NCBI GenBank assembly: GCA_020161435.1
Contig: JAIUNV010000004.1
Location: 1-64,000, forward strand
DNA length: 64,000 nt
DNA from: Bacteroidota bacterium
Lineage (GTDB): Bacteria > Bacteroidota > Bacteroidia > Chitinophagales > Chitinophagaceae
Direction: 5' to 3'
A program made the translations under genes and the position numbers. Below are positions 42,970 to 53,359 of the stretch, piece after piece (position 1 is the first letter of the stretch; each line of letters begins with the position of its first letter). Below the pieces are notes generated by a model. It saw nothing but the letters and a program-made list of their open reading frames with translations. It was not told the DNA's origin and did not search any database.

Positions 42970-45324
42970 TCAATCTACAACCGTTACCAGTATGCTAATG
43001 TCGCGGTTGCGGCCTTTGTCATCGGTGCAAGAAATTTTTACCTGCCCCGCTTCGGGGGCAAAAAAAACAGCTTCGCCGGGCAAGGCGGCTTTGTAAAAAC
43101 GATTGTTGATGTACCAGTAAACCCTTGCTACATCAGCCTCTGCCTGGCAGCGCAGCATAATGGGTTCGGGCTGCGATTTTTCAATGAAATACTCTGCTCT
43201 GTTGTCGGGCGATACAATGCTGGGCCCGTTGCCGCTAAATACCCGCTGGCACTGCGGATTGTGCGGCGGTATTCTTTCATATGCTATTTGCCTTTGGTCG
43301 AAATAGGCTTGCAATTCTGGTGCTGCTTCCTTGTACCATTTCTTTTTAAAACCATTGGCGGGAACACAATTCACACAGTAGCTTATTCTCTCATCGGCCG
43401 ATATCATCACTTCTTTTTCAGCATTGCACACTGCTGCTGGTGAAATGAGCGGCAGAAAAAAATCGGTGGTTACATGCTGGCAATGTTCTGCCGGAGGCAG
43501 TCCGCTGTCGGAGCAAACCATGCGGCTGTCCATGCTGGCCGGCATGCGAAACCAGTTTTTATCATTGTCGTAATCAATGCTGTTGAAAATGCGAAACAAC
43601 AAAGGCGTGGCAATGCTGGCGCCACTGAGTTCGGGAATGCCTTGTCCGCTAAAATTGCCCACCCATACACCCACTGTATACTTTGTGTTGTAGCCAATGC
43701 TCCAAGCATCGCGGCGGCCATAGCTGGTGCCGGTTTTCCAGGCTATGCGGGGCAGGGCGCCGGTGGCTTGCCAGTGTACCGGAAAATCGGGACGTTCGAT
43801 ATTGCTGAGTATTTCGTGCAGCATGTAGCTGGCACCACTGCTGAGGATGCGGCTTGGCTTCTTGCTGCTGTCTTGTATATGGTAGCGTGGTGCATAATAC
43901 AAACCCTCAGTCGCAAAGGCGCTAAACAAACCGGTGAGTTCTTCCAGCGTGGTGCCACAACCACCCAATATCATGCTCAGTCCGAGTTTTTTTTCGTCTT
44001 TGGCTATCTGATTGAAACGGGCTTTTACCAATGCAGCAACCATTTTTTCTTTGCCCAACCGGTGCAGCATTTTTACGGCAGGTATGTTCAGCGAATGCGA
44101 CAACGCATATTCCATACTCACTGCACCATTGAATTGCTGATCATAGTTTTCGGGGACGTAGCCACCAAAGTTGCTGGCAACATCGTTGATGCGCATTTTA
44201 GGTGTCAGCATGCCTGCATCAATACAAAGTCCGTAGAGTAGTGGTTTGAGGGTGCTGCCCGGCTGGCGAACGGCTGCAGCACCATTTACCTGACCACCAT
44301 CAATGGTGTCTGTAAAATCAGCTGAGCCAACATAGGCTTCAACTGCATGGGTTTGATTGTTTATGATGACTACAGCTGCATGATGAATGTTGTAAATCCG
44401 CAATGGCCTAACATAATCTGCCACCAGCTTTTCTGTTTTTAGTTGCAGCTCACTGTTGATGGTAGATTGTACCATGGCCTGTCTGCTGTTGCGCAACCGC
44501 TGCGATAAGTGTGGTGCCATGCGGGGTACAGGTAGCCGGGTAGCCGTGAGCGGTTCTGCTATGGCATCAGCAATATCGTTGTGGGGGTACAAACCATCTT
44601 TTTCAAACTGCTGCAGCCAGCGGTTGCGTTCGCTTACAATCAATGCATTGTTGCGCCCCATCCGTAAGCTGGTGGGCCGGTTAGGAATGATGCTCAGTGC
44701 CGTTATTTCTGCCAAACTCAGGTGGTCAGGGTTTTTGTTGAAGTACAACCACGATGCCGATTTGATGCCTTCAATATTGCCACCCATTGGCACCAGATTG
44801 AGGTACAGCTGCAAAATTTCTGCTTTGCTGTACCGCCATTCCAGTTGCAATGCCCGGATGGTTTCTATGGCTTTGCTCCACAGATTGCGGGGCCTTGGTT
44901 CGAGCAGGCGTACCACCTGCATGGTAATGGTGGATGCACCGGAGGTAACACGACCACGCAATACATTATTTACGATAGCACGACCAACGGCTACGGGATT
45001 AATGCCCGGGTGATAATAAAACCAGCGATCTTCTTTGTGTACAATGGTTTGTTGCAGCAAGGGCGAAATTTCGTGCAACTCTGTTTTCATGCGCCACTTT
45101 TCATCGGGGGTGAGGTAGGCATGAATCACCTGGCCTTTGTTGTCGGTAATGATAGTGCTGTAGGCAGGCAAATCGGGTGGTGGAAACAGTACAATGATGC
45201 TCATGAACAATAAAAACAAAGCTGCTATCCAGCGAAGCATTTTCCAACCACGCCGCAGCCATGCCGGTAATGCTGCTGCATCGGCTTTGGCAGAAAAAAA
45301 GGAAGAGAAAAAACGATGCAGCAT
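42970..45324 (-). CDS. pbpC: Penicillin-binding protein 1C (bifunctional glycosyltransferase/transpeptidase)
   Basis: Class A PBP of 784 residues anchored by one membrane helix (about 30-48). The GT51 domain has EDRWFYYHPGINPVAVGRAI (98-117, catalytic Glu98) and TSGASTITMQVVRLLEPRPR (127-146). The transpeptidase domain has the nucleophile motif QPGSTLKPL (Ser357, Lys360), SHSLN (about 407-411) and AWKTGTSYGRRDAWS (K-T-G, about 527-541). A C-terminal BiPBP_C Ig-like domain follows, preceded by a Cys-containing linker. The PBP1C assignment rests on this C-terminal domain and on the divergent alpha-2-macroglobulin neighbour, a pairing known from many Gram-negative genomes. The start is ATG 45324. 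Confidence 0.94.
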   Translation of the reverse strand: MLHRFFSSFFSAKADAAALPAWLRRGWKMLRWIAALFLLFMSIIVLFPPPDLPAYSTIITDNKGQVIHAYLTPDEKWRMKTELHEISPLLQQTIVHKEDRWFYYHPGINPVAVGRAIVNNVLRGRVTSGASTITMQVVRLLEPRPRNLWSKAIETIRALQLEWRYSKAEILQLYLNLVPMGGNIEGIKSASWLYFNKNPDHLSLAEITALSIIPNRPTSLRMGRNNALIVSERNRWLQQFEKDGLYPHNDIADAIAEPLTATRLPVPRMAPHLSQRLRNSRQAMVQSTINSELQLKTEKLVADYVRPLRIYNIHHAAVVIINNQTHAVEAYVGSADFTDTIDGGQVNGAAAVRQPGSTLKPLLYGLCIDAGMLTPKMRINDVASNFGGYVPENYDQQFNGAVSMEYALSHSLNIPAVKMLHRLGKEKMVAALVKARFNQIAKDEKKLGLSMILGGCGTTLEELTGLFSAFATEGLYYAPRYHIQDSSKKPSRILSSGASYMLHEILSNIERPDFPVHWQATGALPRIAWKTGTSYGRRDAWSIGYNTKYTVGVWVGNFSGQGIPELSGASIATPLLFRIFNSIDYDNDKNWFRMPASMDSRMVCSDSGLPPAEHCQHVTTDFFLPLISPAAVCNAEKEVMISADERISYCVNCVPANGFKKKWYKEAAPELQAYFDQRQIAYERIPPHNPQCQRVFSGNGPSIVSPDNRAEYFIEKSQPEPIMLRCQAEADVARVYWYINNRFYKAALPGEAVFFAPEAGQVKISCTDDKGRNRDISILVTVVD

Positions 45325-45622
45325 ATAAAAGTGACAGGTTGCTGAAATGCTGTTTAAAAGTAGGGCTTCATGCTATGCTTTGCATACATGCTCGGCAATT
45401 AATGAATGATTAACGATTGCAGACTTGTGTGTGCATCTTTTTCCGTTGTACTTTCAAAATGGCAATGCACCGCTACATTCTGCGGCAAGCTTGCCTTCAC
45501 ATGACCAACCTCGTTGGCAGTTTTGCTGCCCTTGCTACACATTTATCAACTGCCTTGCTGCAGTGCCGTTTTTACCCACGGCTTTGTGCTATATTTCCCT
45601 ACGCTACACAACCAATTATTGT

Positions 45623-48600
45623 ATGAACAGGTTTTCTGCTGCCAGCCTGCGCTGGATGATGGCGCTGCTTTTTGTATCTGCTGCTATTTGGAGTTGCAAC
45701 CGAAATGCAGTGAGTTTGAGCTACACCAATGCCCGTGATGAAGTACCACAGTTGGGCAACCTCACATTTCGGTTTTCGGCGCCATTGGCTACCGATAGTA
45801 TGCTCAACCAATGGGACAGTACCGAGTATGTCAGTTTTTCTCCCAAAATCAGGGGCCGCTTCCGTTGGGAAAGCCGCGACCAGCTGGTGTTTTCACCCGC
45901 AGAACCCTTGCCGCCGGCCAGCAGTTTTACGGCCAGCCTCAATAAGGTATTGCTGAAGCGAACCGATTTTACCAGCATCGAAGAAGACGATGAACTGACC
46001 TTTAAAACGGCAGATTTAAAACTGGAAAACACCCATGCATTTTGGACCTTGCCCGATGGTGCTGCCGCTGCTATTCCGCAAATTGATTTGTACTTCAACT
46101 ACAATGTTGATCCCAAAGCATTGATGGATAAACTGACCGCGGAGTTGGATGGCAATAATGTAGAAGTAGAACTCATAACCGTTAGCAACGAATCGAAAGT
46201 GAGTGTACGGCTGCGCAATGTAAAACCGGAAGACAAAGATTTGGCATTGCAACTCAGCATTGCTAAAGGCCTGGTGCCCGATAAAGGCAAAAACGGTACG
46301 GCGAAAGAAGAAAAGATAGAAGCGGTATTGCCATCGCCATTTGTATTGAGTATAAACGATGTAACGGCTGAGCATGATGGTGTGCAGGGAAGCATCTTGA
46401 TTAAAACCAGTCAGCAGTTGGTGGCGGGCCAGTTTGCTTCTTTCATAGAGCTATCGCCAACGGCTGCTTATAGCTCCCAACTTACCGAAGATGGATTGCT
46501 CATTACCAGTGAGCAGTTTAGTGTAGACAATAGCTACACGCTGACTTTTAAGAAAGGCCTGCGAGGAAAAGTAGGCGGGGTGCTGAAAGAAAACTACAGC
46601 ACCAGCGTGGCGTTTGGCAGCCTCGAACCTTCGCTGAGTTTTGCTAGTAGCAAAGCTGTTTATTTAGGAAAGAATGGCGCAAAGAATATTGAAGTACGCA
46701 TTGCCAATGTGCCCAAGATAAAAGTGATTGTTTCGAAAGTGTACGAAAGCAATTTGCTGATGGCGCATCGCTATGGCTATTATCCCAAAGAGCAAAGGGG
46801 CAATGAAGACGAAGAAGATTATTATTATTACGAAGAAGATGGCGATGCAGTACTCGGCGATGTGGTGTATGAGTCTGTCATAGATACAAGGTCGTTGCCA
46901 AAGTACGGCAGTGGTCGCTTGTTTCAATTCAACCTCACCGATAAACTGTCTGATGTAAAAGGCATTTACCATGTAAAAATTCGTTCTACCGAAGATTACT
47001 GGATTAGTGATAGCCGTTTTGTGGCGTTGAGTGATGTGGGCCTCATAGCCAAGCAGGGCGTTGATAAAATGCTGGTATTTGCCAATAGCATACAAACCGC
47101 CAAAGCCATGAGTGGCGTAGCTGTAAGTGTGTACGGCGCCAACAATCAATTGTTGGGTACTGCCAATACCAATGCCGATGGCGTGGCCGAAGTGCCTTTT
47201 GCCCGGCAAGAATTCAGCGGCTTTAAACCGGCGATGGTCATTGCCAAAACCGGTGATGATTTCAACTACCTGCCATTTCACAACACGGCCGTGAATACTT
47301 CCCGTTTTGAAGTAGGGGGCAAACGCATCAACAGCACCGGCCTCGATGCATTTGTATATCCTGAAAGAGATATTTATCGCCCCGGCGAAAAAATGAATGC
47401 GGCGGTGGTACTGCGAGACCGCAACTGGAAAAGTCCGGGAACTATTCCCATCAAAATGAAAGTGCTGATGCCGAATGGCAAAGAGCTCACCAGCCTGCGC
47501 AAAAACCTGAATGCACAAGGTGGGGCAGAAGTGAATGTGCCACTCAGTGCATCGGCCATTACTGGCACTTATGTGTTGGAAGTGTACAACGGCAACGATG
47601 TGTTGCTGGCCAGCAAAAATCTGAAAGTAGAAACCTTTATGCCTGATAGAATAAAGGTGAATGCTAATTTGGATAAGGAATCAGCGATGCCCGGACAATC
47701 CATTCAATTGAACCTGCAGGCCAGCAACTATTTTGGCCCGCCGGCAGCTGGCAGAAAATATGAATGCGAAATACAGGTAAAACAAAAGCACATTGCACCT
47801 GCCAAATACAACAAGTTCGACTTCGACCTCAGCAACGAACGCACCATTTTTGATAAGGTATTGCGGGAAGGATTAACCAACGAGCAAGGCATTGCCAATA
47901 CTGCTTTTGATGTGCCTGCTATGTATGCCAACCTTGGTGTGTTGGAAGCCAGTTTTTTCAGTACTGTTTTCGATGAAACCGGGCGGCCGGTAAACCGTGT
48001 GTCGAGGGCCACCATTTACACTCAACCTGTGCTGTTTGGTTTGGGCAATACCGGCTGGAATTATTTTCCGTTACGGCAAAACATCAATTTTCCGGTGATT
48101 GCCATCAACAGCAAAGAGCAGGTGATGAATGCCACTGCACAAATACAAGTGATTAAGCATGAGTACCGCACGGTGTTGTCGAAGAGCGGCTCCTACTTCC
48201 GCTACGAATCGCAAAAGGAAAGTAAAGTGATAGCATCACGCACCATGCAAGTGAGTGGTGAGCAATCAGTATTTCCATTTACACCTGCTACACCGGGTGA
48301 GTATGAAATACGCATAGCTGCACCCGGCGTAAGCAACTACGTTAGTCAGCGGTTTTACAGCTATGGTGCATGGGGCAATGCCGATGCTGCGTTTGAAGTA
48401 AACCGCGAAGGCAACGTAGATATTTCGTTGGATAAAAACAGCTACAACAATGGCGAAACCGTAAAGGCTTTATTTAAAACGCCATTTAACGGCCGCATGT
48501 TGGTGACGGTTGAAACAGATAAAGTAGTGAGCTATCAGTATGTTGATGTCAACAATAGAAATGCCAGCCTCAACCTCAAAATTGATGACCAGTATTTGCC

Positions 48601-51028
48601 GAATGCCTACATCAGTGCGACGTTGTTTAAGCCACATACGGTAACCGATATGCCGTTGACGGTGGCGCATGGTTACGCCAACATCAAAGTGGAAGACAAG
48701 AGCAAACGCATGACGGTAAGTATTGATGCGAAAAAAGAAACACGAAGTCGAACGCATCAAAAAGTAACCGTGAAAGCAGCACCCAACAGCATGGTAACAC
48801 TGGCTGCTGTTGACAATGGTGTGCTGGCCGTTTCCAATTTCAAAACACCCGATCCGTTTGCACATTTTTTTGCTACCAGAGCCTTGAGTGTAAATGGGTA
48901 TGATTTGTATCCGTTGCTGTTTCCGGAGCTGCGCCGCACCATCAGCAGCAGTGGTGGCGATGCTGACTTGCAATTGAGCCAGCGCCAAAACCCCATGCCC
49001 GACAAACGGGTGAAGTTGGTGAGCTTCTGGAGTGGTATTCGCCAAACCGGCAGCAATGGAGAAGCCACTTTCGAATTTGATATTCCACAGTTTAGTGGAG
49101 AAGTGCGATTGATGGCGGTGGCTTGCAAAGACAACCAGTTTGGTGCTGCAGAAAGCAAAATGATAGTGGCCGATCCGCTGGTGGTAAGCACGGCATTACC
49201 CCGGTTTATGAGTCCCGGTGATACGGTGCTGGTTCCTGTTACCATTACCAACACTACCAACAAATTGGCCAGCATCAATGCAAGGTTGTTAACTTCAGCC
49301 GGAGTACAAGTTGCAGGCAGCAATACAGCCACTACGAGTATTGAAGGCAAACGGGAAGGTCGTGTGTTGTTTAAATTGTTTGCACCACCAACTATTGGTA
49401 CAGCCAATATCAAAGTAGAAGTGAAGGGATTGGGCGAAACTTTCTTAGATGAAACCGACATCAGTATTCGTCCGGCTTCTACTTTGCAAAAGCTGAATGG
49501 TGCACAAACCATTCCTGCCAACACTGCACAAGTGTTGCGTATGAATACATTGGATTTTATTCCACAGAGTTTGAACTATACACTGACGGTGAGTCGAAAT
49601 CCTTTACTGGAATTGGGCGGACAGTTGCAATACCTCGTTCAATATCCATACGGGTGTACAGAGCAAGCTGTGTCGGTGGCATTTCCGCAACTGTACTTTA
49701 CCGACTTGTCGGATATGGTGCATGCACAAAAAGGTTTTCAGAAAAGCGCTACAGAAAATGTTGCGGAAGCCATTCGGAAAATAAAAATGCGCCAGCTGTA
49801 CAACGGCGGCGTTACACTGTGGGATAATGAAAGTCAGGAAAGTTGGTGGACAACTGCATACGCCGCTCATTTTTTAGTAGAAGCAAAAAAAGCCGGCTAC
49901 GAAGGAGACAGAAGCTTGCTGGAAACCATGCTCAATTATCTCAACAATAAGTTGCGCAACAAAGAGTTGGTGGCTTATTTCTACAACCGCAATTTGCAAA
50001 AGAAAATTGCGCCCAAAGAAGTAGCGTACAGCTTGTACGTTTTGTCATTGGCAGGAAGACCTGCCGTGGCCGCTATGAACTATTACAAAACCAATCAAAA
50101 AGATTTAGCGTTGGATAGCCGCTATTTATTGTCGGCGGCATACACGCTGGCTGGCGATAAGGCTTCCGCTAAAGCATTGCTACCCGGAAGCTTTTCCGGA
50201 GAAGAAGCAGTAGCCAGCACTGGCGGCAGTTTTTACAGTGATATACGTGATGAAGCCGTGGCGCTGAATGCATTGATTGATGCAGAGCCAACCAACACGC
50301 AAGTGGGTGTAATGGCCCGTCATGTAGCAGCCAAACTCAAAGGCCGCAGCTGGTACACTACGCAGGAATGTGCGTTTGGCTTTGTGGCCTTGGGTAAAAT
50401 AGCCCGTAAATCTGGCGCTACTAACGCAACTGCAGTAGTGACCGTAGGCGGTAAGCAAGTAGGTATGATGAGTGGTGCTCCATTGCAACTCACCAAGGCG
50501 CAATTGAATGGCACCAATATTCAAATCAACACCAAGGGCAGTGGCAATATTTATGCGTGGTGGCAAACACAAGGCATCAGTGCCAGTGGTGCTTACAAAG
50601 AGGAAGACAGTTACTTGAAAGTGCGTCGTAGTTTTTACGACCGTTTTGGCAGGCCGGTGAGTGGCAACAGCTTCAAACAAAACGATTTGATTGTGGTGAA
50701 ACTAACGTTGGAAAAAACGTACAGCGGCACTATTGACAACGTTGTGTTGACAGATATTTTGCCTGCCGGTTTCGAAATTGAAAACAGTCGCATTAAAGAA
50801 TTGCCAGGCAACGAGTGGATTAAAGATGCCAGCAATCCGCTGCATACCGACATTCGTGACGACCGTATTCATTTCTTTACCAACCTCAACGGCCGCCAAA
50901 CATTTTACTACACCGTAAGAGCGGTATCTCCGGGCACATTTACCATTGGCCCCGCCAGTGCCGATGCCATGTACAACGGTGACTACCATTCCTATCACAG
51001 TGGCGGCACCATCAAAATTGTGCAGTAA
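45623..51028 (+). CDS. Bacterial alpha-2-macroglobulin, lipoprotein
   Basis: Very large (1801 residues) periplasmic protease trap of the YfhM type, thought to protect the envelope from host or competitor proteases, with PBP1C repairing the wall. The start MNRFSAAS at 45623 begins a lipoprotein signal ending AAIWSC; a TTG-initiated extension to 45425 has no signal and is rejected. Successive macroglobulin (MG) domains fill the first about 1000 residues, including an Asp/Glu/Tyr-rich insertion near 395-410. The thioester motif is GCTEQ with Cys1345 and Gln1348, followed by the all-alpha thioester domain and a final receptor-binding-like beta domain. The intact thioester implies covalent trapping. 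It is divergent from pbpC and precedes moxR by 71 bp on the same strand. Confidence 0.93.
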   Translation: MNRFSAASLRWMMALLFVSAAIWSCNRNAVSLSYTNARDEVPQLGNLTFRFSAPLATDSMLNQWDSTEYVSFSPKIRGRFRWESRDQLVFSPAEPLPPASSFTASLNKVLLKRTDFTSIEEDDELTFKTADLKLENTHAFWTLPDGAAAAIPQIDLYFNYNVDPKALMDKLTAELDGNNVEVELITVSNESKVSVRLRNVKPEDKDLALQLSIAKGLVPDKGKNGTAKEEKIEAVLPSPFVLSINDVTAEHDGVQGSILIKTSQQLVAGQFASFIELSPTAAYSSQLTEDGLLITSEQFSVDNSYTLTFKKGLRGKVGGVLKENYSTSVAFGSLEPSLSFASSKAVYLGKNGAKNIEVRIANVPKIKVIVSKVYESNLLMAHRYGYYPKEQRGNEDEEDYYYYEEDGDAVLGDVVYESVIDTRSLPKYGSGRLFQFNLTDKLSDVKGIYHVKIRSTEDYWISDSRFVALSDVGLIAKQGVDKMLVFANSIQTAKAMSGVAVSVYGANNQLLGTANTNADGVAEVPFARQEFSGFKPAMVIAKTGDDFNYLPFHNTAVNTSRFEVGGKRINSTGLDAFVYPERDIYRPGEKMNAAVVLRDRNWKSPGTIPIKMKVLMPNGKELTSLRKNLNAQGGAEVNVPLSASAITGTYVLEVYNGNDVLLASKNLKVETFMPDRIKVNANLDKESAMPGQSIQLNLQASNYFGPPAAGRKYECEIQVKQKHIAPAKYNKFDFDLSNERTIFDKVLREGLTNEQGIANTAFDVPAMYANLGVLEASFFSTVFDETGRPVNRVSRATIYTQPVLFGLGNTGWNYFPLRQNINFPVIAINSKEQVMNATAQIQVIKHEYRTVLSKSGSYFRYESQKESKVIASRTMQVSGEQSVFPFTPATPGEYEIRIAAPGVSNYVSQRFYSYGAWGNADAAFEVNREGNVDISLDKNSYNNGETVKALFKTPFNGRMLVTVETDKVVSYQYVDVNNRNASLNLKIDDQYLPNAYISATLFKPHTVTDMPLTVAHGYANIKVEDKSKRMTVSIDAKKETRSRTHQKVTVKAAPNSMVTLAAVDNGVLAVSNFKTPDPFAHFFATRALSVNGYDLYPLLFPELRRTISSSGGDADLQLSQRQNPMPDKRVKLVSFWSGIRQTGSNGEATFEFDIPQFSGEVRLMAVACKDNQFGAAESKMIVADPLVVSTALPRFMSPGDTVLVPVTITNTTNKLASINARLLTSAGVQVAGSNTATTSIEGKREGRVLFKLFAPPTIGTANIKVEVKGLGETFLDETDISIRPASTLQKLNGAQTIPANTAQVLRMNTLDFIPQSLNYTLTVSRNPLLELGGQLQYLVQYPYGCTEQAVSVAFPQLYFTDLSDMVHAQKGFQKSATENVAEAIRKIKMRQLYNGGVTLWDNESQESWWTTAYAAHFLVEAKKAGYEGDRSLLETMLNYLNNKLRNKELVAYFYNRNLQKKIAPKEVAYSLYVLSLAGRPAVAAMNYYKTNQKDLALDSRYLLSAAYTLAGDKASAKALLPGSFSGEEAVASTGGSFYSDIRDEAVALNALIDAEPTNTQVGVMARHVAAKLKGRSWYTTQECAFGFVALGKIARKSGATNATAVVTVGGKQVGMMSGAPLQLTKAQLNGTNIQINTKGSGNIYAWWQTQGISASGAYKEEDSYLKVRRSFYDRFGRPVSGNSFKQNDLIVVKLTLEKTYSGTIDNVVLTDILPAGFEIENSRIKELPGNEWIKDASNPLHTDIRDDRIHFFTNLNGRQTFYYTVRAVSPGTFTIGPASADAMYNGDYHSYHSGGTIKIVQ

Positions 51029-51099
51029 GCTGTTGAGTGTCCATTATTGATATTGATTAATAGAATATTTTAGCCACGGCGAACAAAGCCAACCTGACT

Positions 51100-52074
51100 A
51101 TGGAAGAAATGTTTGAGAACAGAACGGATTTGAGCAAACTCAGCGAAGCAGTATCACAGATGCGGGGTGCTATCGGCAGGGTAGTTGTGGGGCAAACCGA
51201 AATGGTTGACCTCATGATTGCCGGTTTGCTGTGCGATGGACACCTGCTGATTGAAGGCGTGCCAGGTGTGGCGAAAACGTTATCGGCCAAGTTGCTGTCC
51301 CGCAGCATTGCAGTGCCATTCAGTCGCCTGCAGTTTACTCCCGACCTGATGCCGAGTGATGTGTTGGGTACTTCGGTTTTCAATCCGCAAAACATGCAGT
51401 TTCAGTTTAAGCCCGGCCCTGTGTTTTCAAATATTGTACTGATTGATGAAATCAACCGTGCCCCGGCTAAAACGCAATCGGCGTTGTTTGAGGTGATGGA
51501 AGAAAGGCAAGTAACAGTAGATGGACAAACCTATCCCATGCAAGAGCCATTTATTGTAGTGGCTACGCAAAACCCTGTGGAGCAAGAAGGTACTTATCGT
51601 TTGCCCGAAGCGCAACTTGACCGTTTCTTGTTTAAAATAAATGTGGGCTATCCTACGGTGCAGGAAGAAGTGCAGATTTTGCAACAGCAACAACACCAAA
51701 GTGCTGCTGAATTGTTGCAAGAAGTTCAACCCGTGTTGAACGCCGGCGATATCGCTTACTTCCGTTTGCTGGTACGACAAATGGTGGTGCAGCCTAAGTT
51801 GCTGGAGTTTATTGCCAGCATTATTGCCAGCACCCGCAACAATCCTTCTTTGTATCTCGGCGCATCGCCCCGTGCTTCATTGGCCATTTTAAAAGCCGCT
51901 AAAGCCATGGCAGCAATACGTGCCCGTGACTTTGTATTGCCAGAAGATATTTTGGGCATCGTGCCGCATGTGTTGCGGCATCGCATCATCCTTTCACCAG
52001 AAAAAGAAATGGAAGGCTTTACCGCAGATGATATGGTACAGCAGTTGTTGGAGAAAGTGGAAGTGCCGAGGTAA
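51100..52074 (+). CDS. MoxR-family AAA+ ATPase
   Basis: Chaperone-like ATPase (324 residues) that helps assemble or activate partner complexes, often with VWA or DUF58 proteins. Walker A is EGVPGVAKT at 52-60, Walker B IVLIDEINRAPAK near 109-121 and the sensor-1 region VVATQNPVEQEGTYRLPEAQLDRF near 150-173; the lid domain follows. Here the usual DUF58/VWA partner genes are absent and the next gene is an opposite-strand transporter, so this copy stands alone apart from the alpha-2-macroglobulin gene 71 bp upstream. It ends before a terminator at 52149. Confidence 0.92.
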   Translation: MEEMFENRTDLSKLSEAVSQMRGAIGRVVVGQTEMVDLMIAGLLCDGHLLIEGVPGVAKTLSAKLLSRSIAVPFSRLQFTPDLMPSDVLGTSVFNPQNMQFQFKPGPVFSNIVLIDEINRAPAKTQSALFEVMEERQVTVDGQTYPMQEPFIVVATQNPVEQEGTYRLPEAQLDRFLFKINVGYPTVQEEVQILQQQQHQSAAELLQEVQPVLNAGDIAYFRLLVRQMVVQPKLLEFIASIIASTRNNPSLYLGASPRASLAILKAAKAMAAIRARDFVLPEDILGIVPHVLRHRIILSPEKEMEGFTADDMVQQLLEKVEVPR

Positions 52075-52148
52075 CATCAGTTAACGAGTTGATTGGTTGA
52101 TTAGTTAACTGGTTAATTTGAGATTAGGGAAAGAGATTCATTCTTGAT

Positions 52149-52177
52149 AAAAACGCTTCTGATGTGGAGGCGTTTTT
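52149..52177. terminator. Terminator between moxR and the MFS gene
   Basis: 8-bp stem AAAAACGC / GCGTTTTT with a loosely paired interior, followed on the plus strand by further T residues. It lies 75 nt after the moxR stop and directly abuts the stop of the convergent MFS gene. Confidence 0.8.
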
Positions 52178-53359
52178 TTATGCAGTTATTCTTTTACGCA
52201 GTGCTATTAAACCGAGCAACGGCCCAATGGCCAGTAGCATGTACACAAATGGCAGTGGTAATTTACCCGAAAAAAAGTGAATACATTGAATGCTCACAAT
52301 GGTGATGGCAAAGCCGATGCTGTTGACAATGGTGAGTGCCGAACCTTTTGATTGTGCTGGTGCATGCTTTGCTACCAGTGATGAAAACAACGGCGAATCA
52401 GCAATCACAAACAAGCCCCATAACCATAGAAAAATCAGTAATGCAATTGTTGAAGGTTGTTGCAACAGCAGCGGAGAAACTAAGCAGCAGCAACAGGAAA
52501 GTAACAATGCCTTGCGGGCAATGTTGGCAGTGCCAAATGATTGAGATAAGTATCCTGCCACTACACAAGCCAATCCGCCAGAAGCAATAATCACAAATGC
52601 TAACAGCGGTATATCTATCTTGCTTTGCGGATGAGTGCTGTTGTAATACTGCAACATCACTGGTACAAAAGCCCAAAATGCATACAGCTCCCACATATGG
52701 CCAAAATAGCCGAGTGCTGCCTGCCGGAAATGCGGTTGGCGAAAGCCTGCTGCAAAAGCACCGAACGAAAATTGTTGCGGCTTACTGCGGTGCGGTCCAT
52801 CGGGTACCAACAGCCACATGCCTACTCCGCCAATGATGGCAAGGGTAGTGGTACAATACAATACATATCGCCATGGAACGCCTTGCAACATGTTGCTAAG
52901 TAAATGCGGAAAAGCTGTGCCCACAACTAATGCACCCACCAAAAAGCCCAACGATTTTCCCAAGCCCTGCTGAAAATAATCGGCAGCTATTTTCATGCCT
53001 ACAGGATAAATGCCTGCGAGAAAAAAGCCGGTGAAAAATCGAAACAACAATACATGCATGGGGTGCAAATCTGTAATGCTCATGCCTAAGTTGAACATTC
53101 CTGCACATACTGCACTCAGCATAAAAACTGTGGAGGGCGAAAAGCGGTCGGCAATAGCCAGTATGGCAAACAGCAATGTACCCGTAATGAAACCCAATTG
53201 TACACTGCTGGTAAGGTGTGCTACAAAATCAGCATCGAGGTGTAGCTCTTGGCTAAGGGGGCGCATCACTGCATTGCCTGCAAACCATAAGGATGTACAG
53301 AGAAATTGTGCCAGCACAATCACTGGCAAAATGTATTTCGGTGGCTCTTGTACAGTCAT
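52178..53359 (-). CDS. Major facilitator superfamily transporter
   Basis: Inner-membrane transporter of 393 residues with about 12 predicted helices, substrate unknown. The first helix carries LPVIVLAQFLCTSLWFAGNAVM. The TM2-TM3 loop AIADRFSPSTVFMLSAVCAG corresponds to the MFS G-x-x-x-D-R motif A region, and RFFTGFFLAGIYPVGMKIAADYF near 107-129 is typical of nitrate/sugar or drug-type MFS carriers. The ATG at 53359 is used; a TTG two codons upstream is open but unnecessary. It stands alone, convergent with moxR. The 190-bp gap upstream (to 53556) holds no gene but contains a motif shared with 2721-2735. Confidence 0.9.
   Translation of the reverse strand: MTVQEPPKYILPVIVLAQFLCTSLWFAGNAVMRPLSQELHLDADFVAHLTSSVQLGFITGTLLFAILAIADRFSPSTVFMLSAVCAGMFNLGMSITDLHPMHVLLFRFFTGFFLAGIYPVGMKIAADYFQQGLGKSLGFLVGALVVGTAFPHLLSNMLQGVPWRYVLYCTTTLAIIGGVGMWLLVPDGPHRSKPQQFSFGAFAAGFRQPHFRQAALGYFGHMWELYAFWAFVPVMLQYYNSTHPQSKIDIPLLAFVIIASGGLACVVAGYLSQSFGTANIARKALLLSCCCCLVSPLLLQQPSTIALLIFLWLWGLFVIADSPLFSSLVAKHAPAQSKGSALTIVNSIGFAITIVSIQCIHFFSGKLPLPFVYMLLAIGPLLGLIALRKRITA

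Noticed and set aside
45425..45622. 66-codon upstream extension of alpha-2-macroglobulin from a TTG
   Set aside because: It precedes a complete lipoprotein signal at 45623 and would put that signal in the middle of the protein.
46664..47518. 284-codon minus-strand frame inside the alpha-2-macroglobulin gene
   Set aside because: Antisense shadow; His/Phe/Ile-rich composition mirrors the coding strand and no domain is recognisable.
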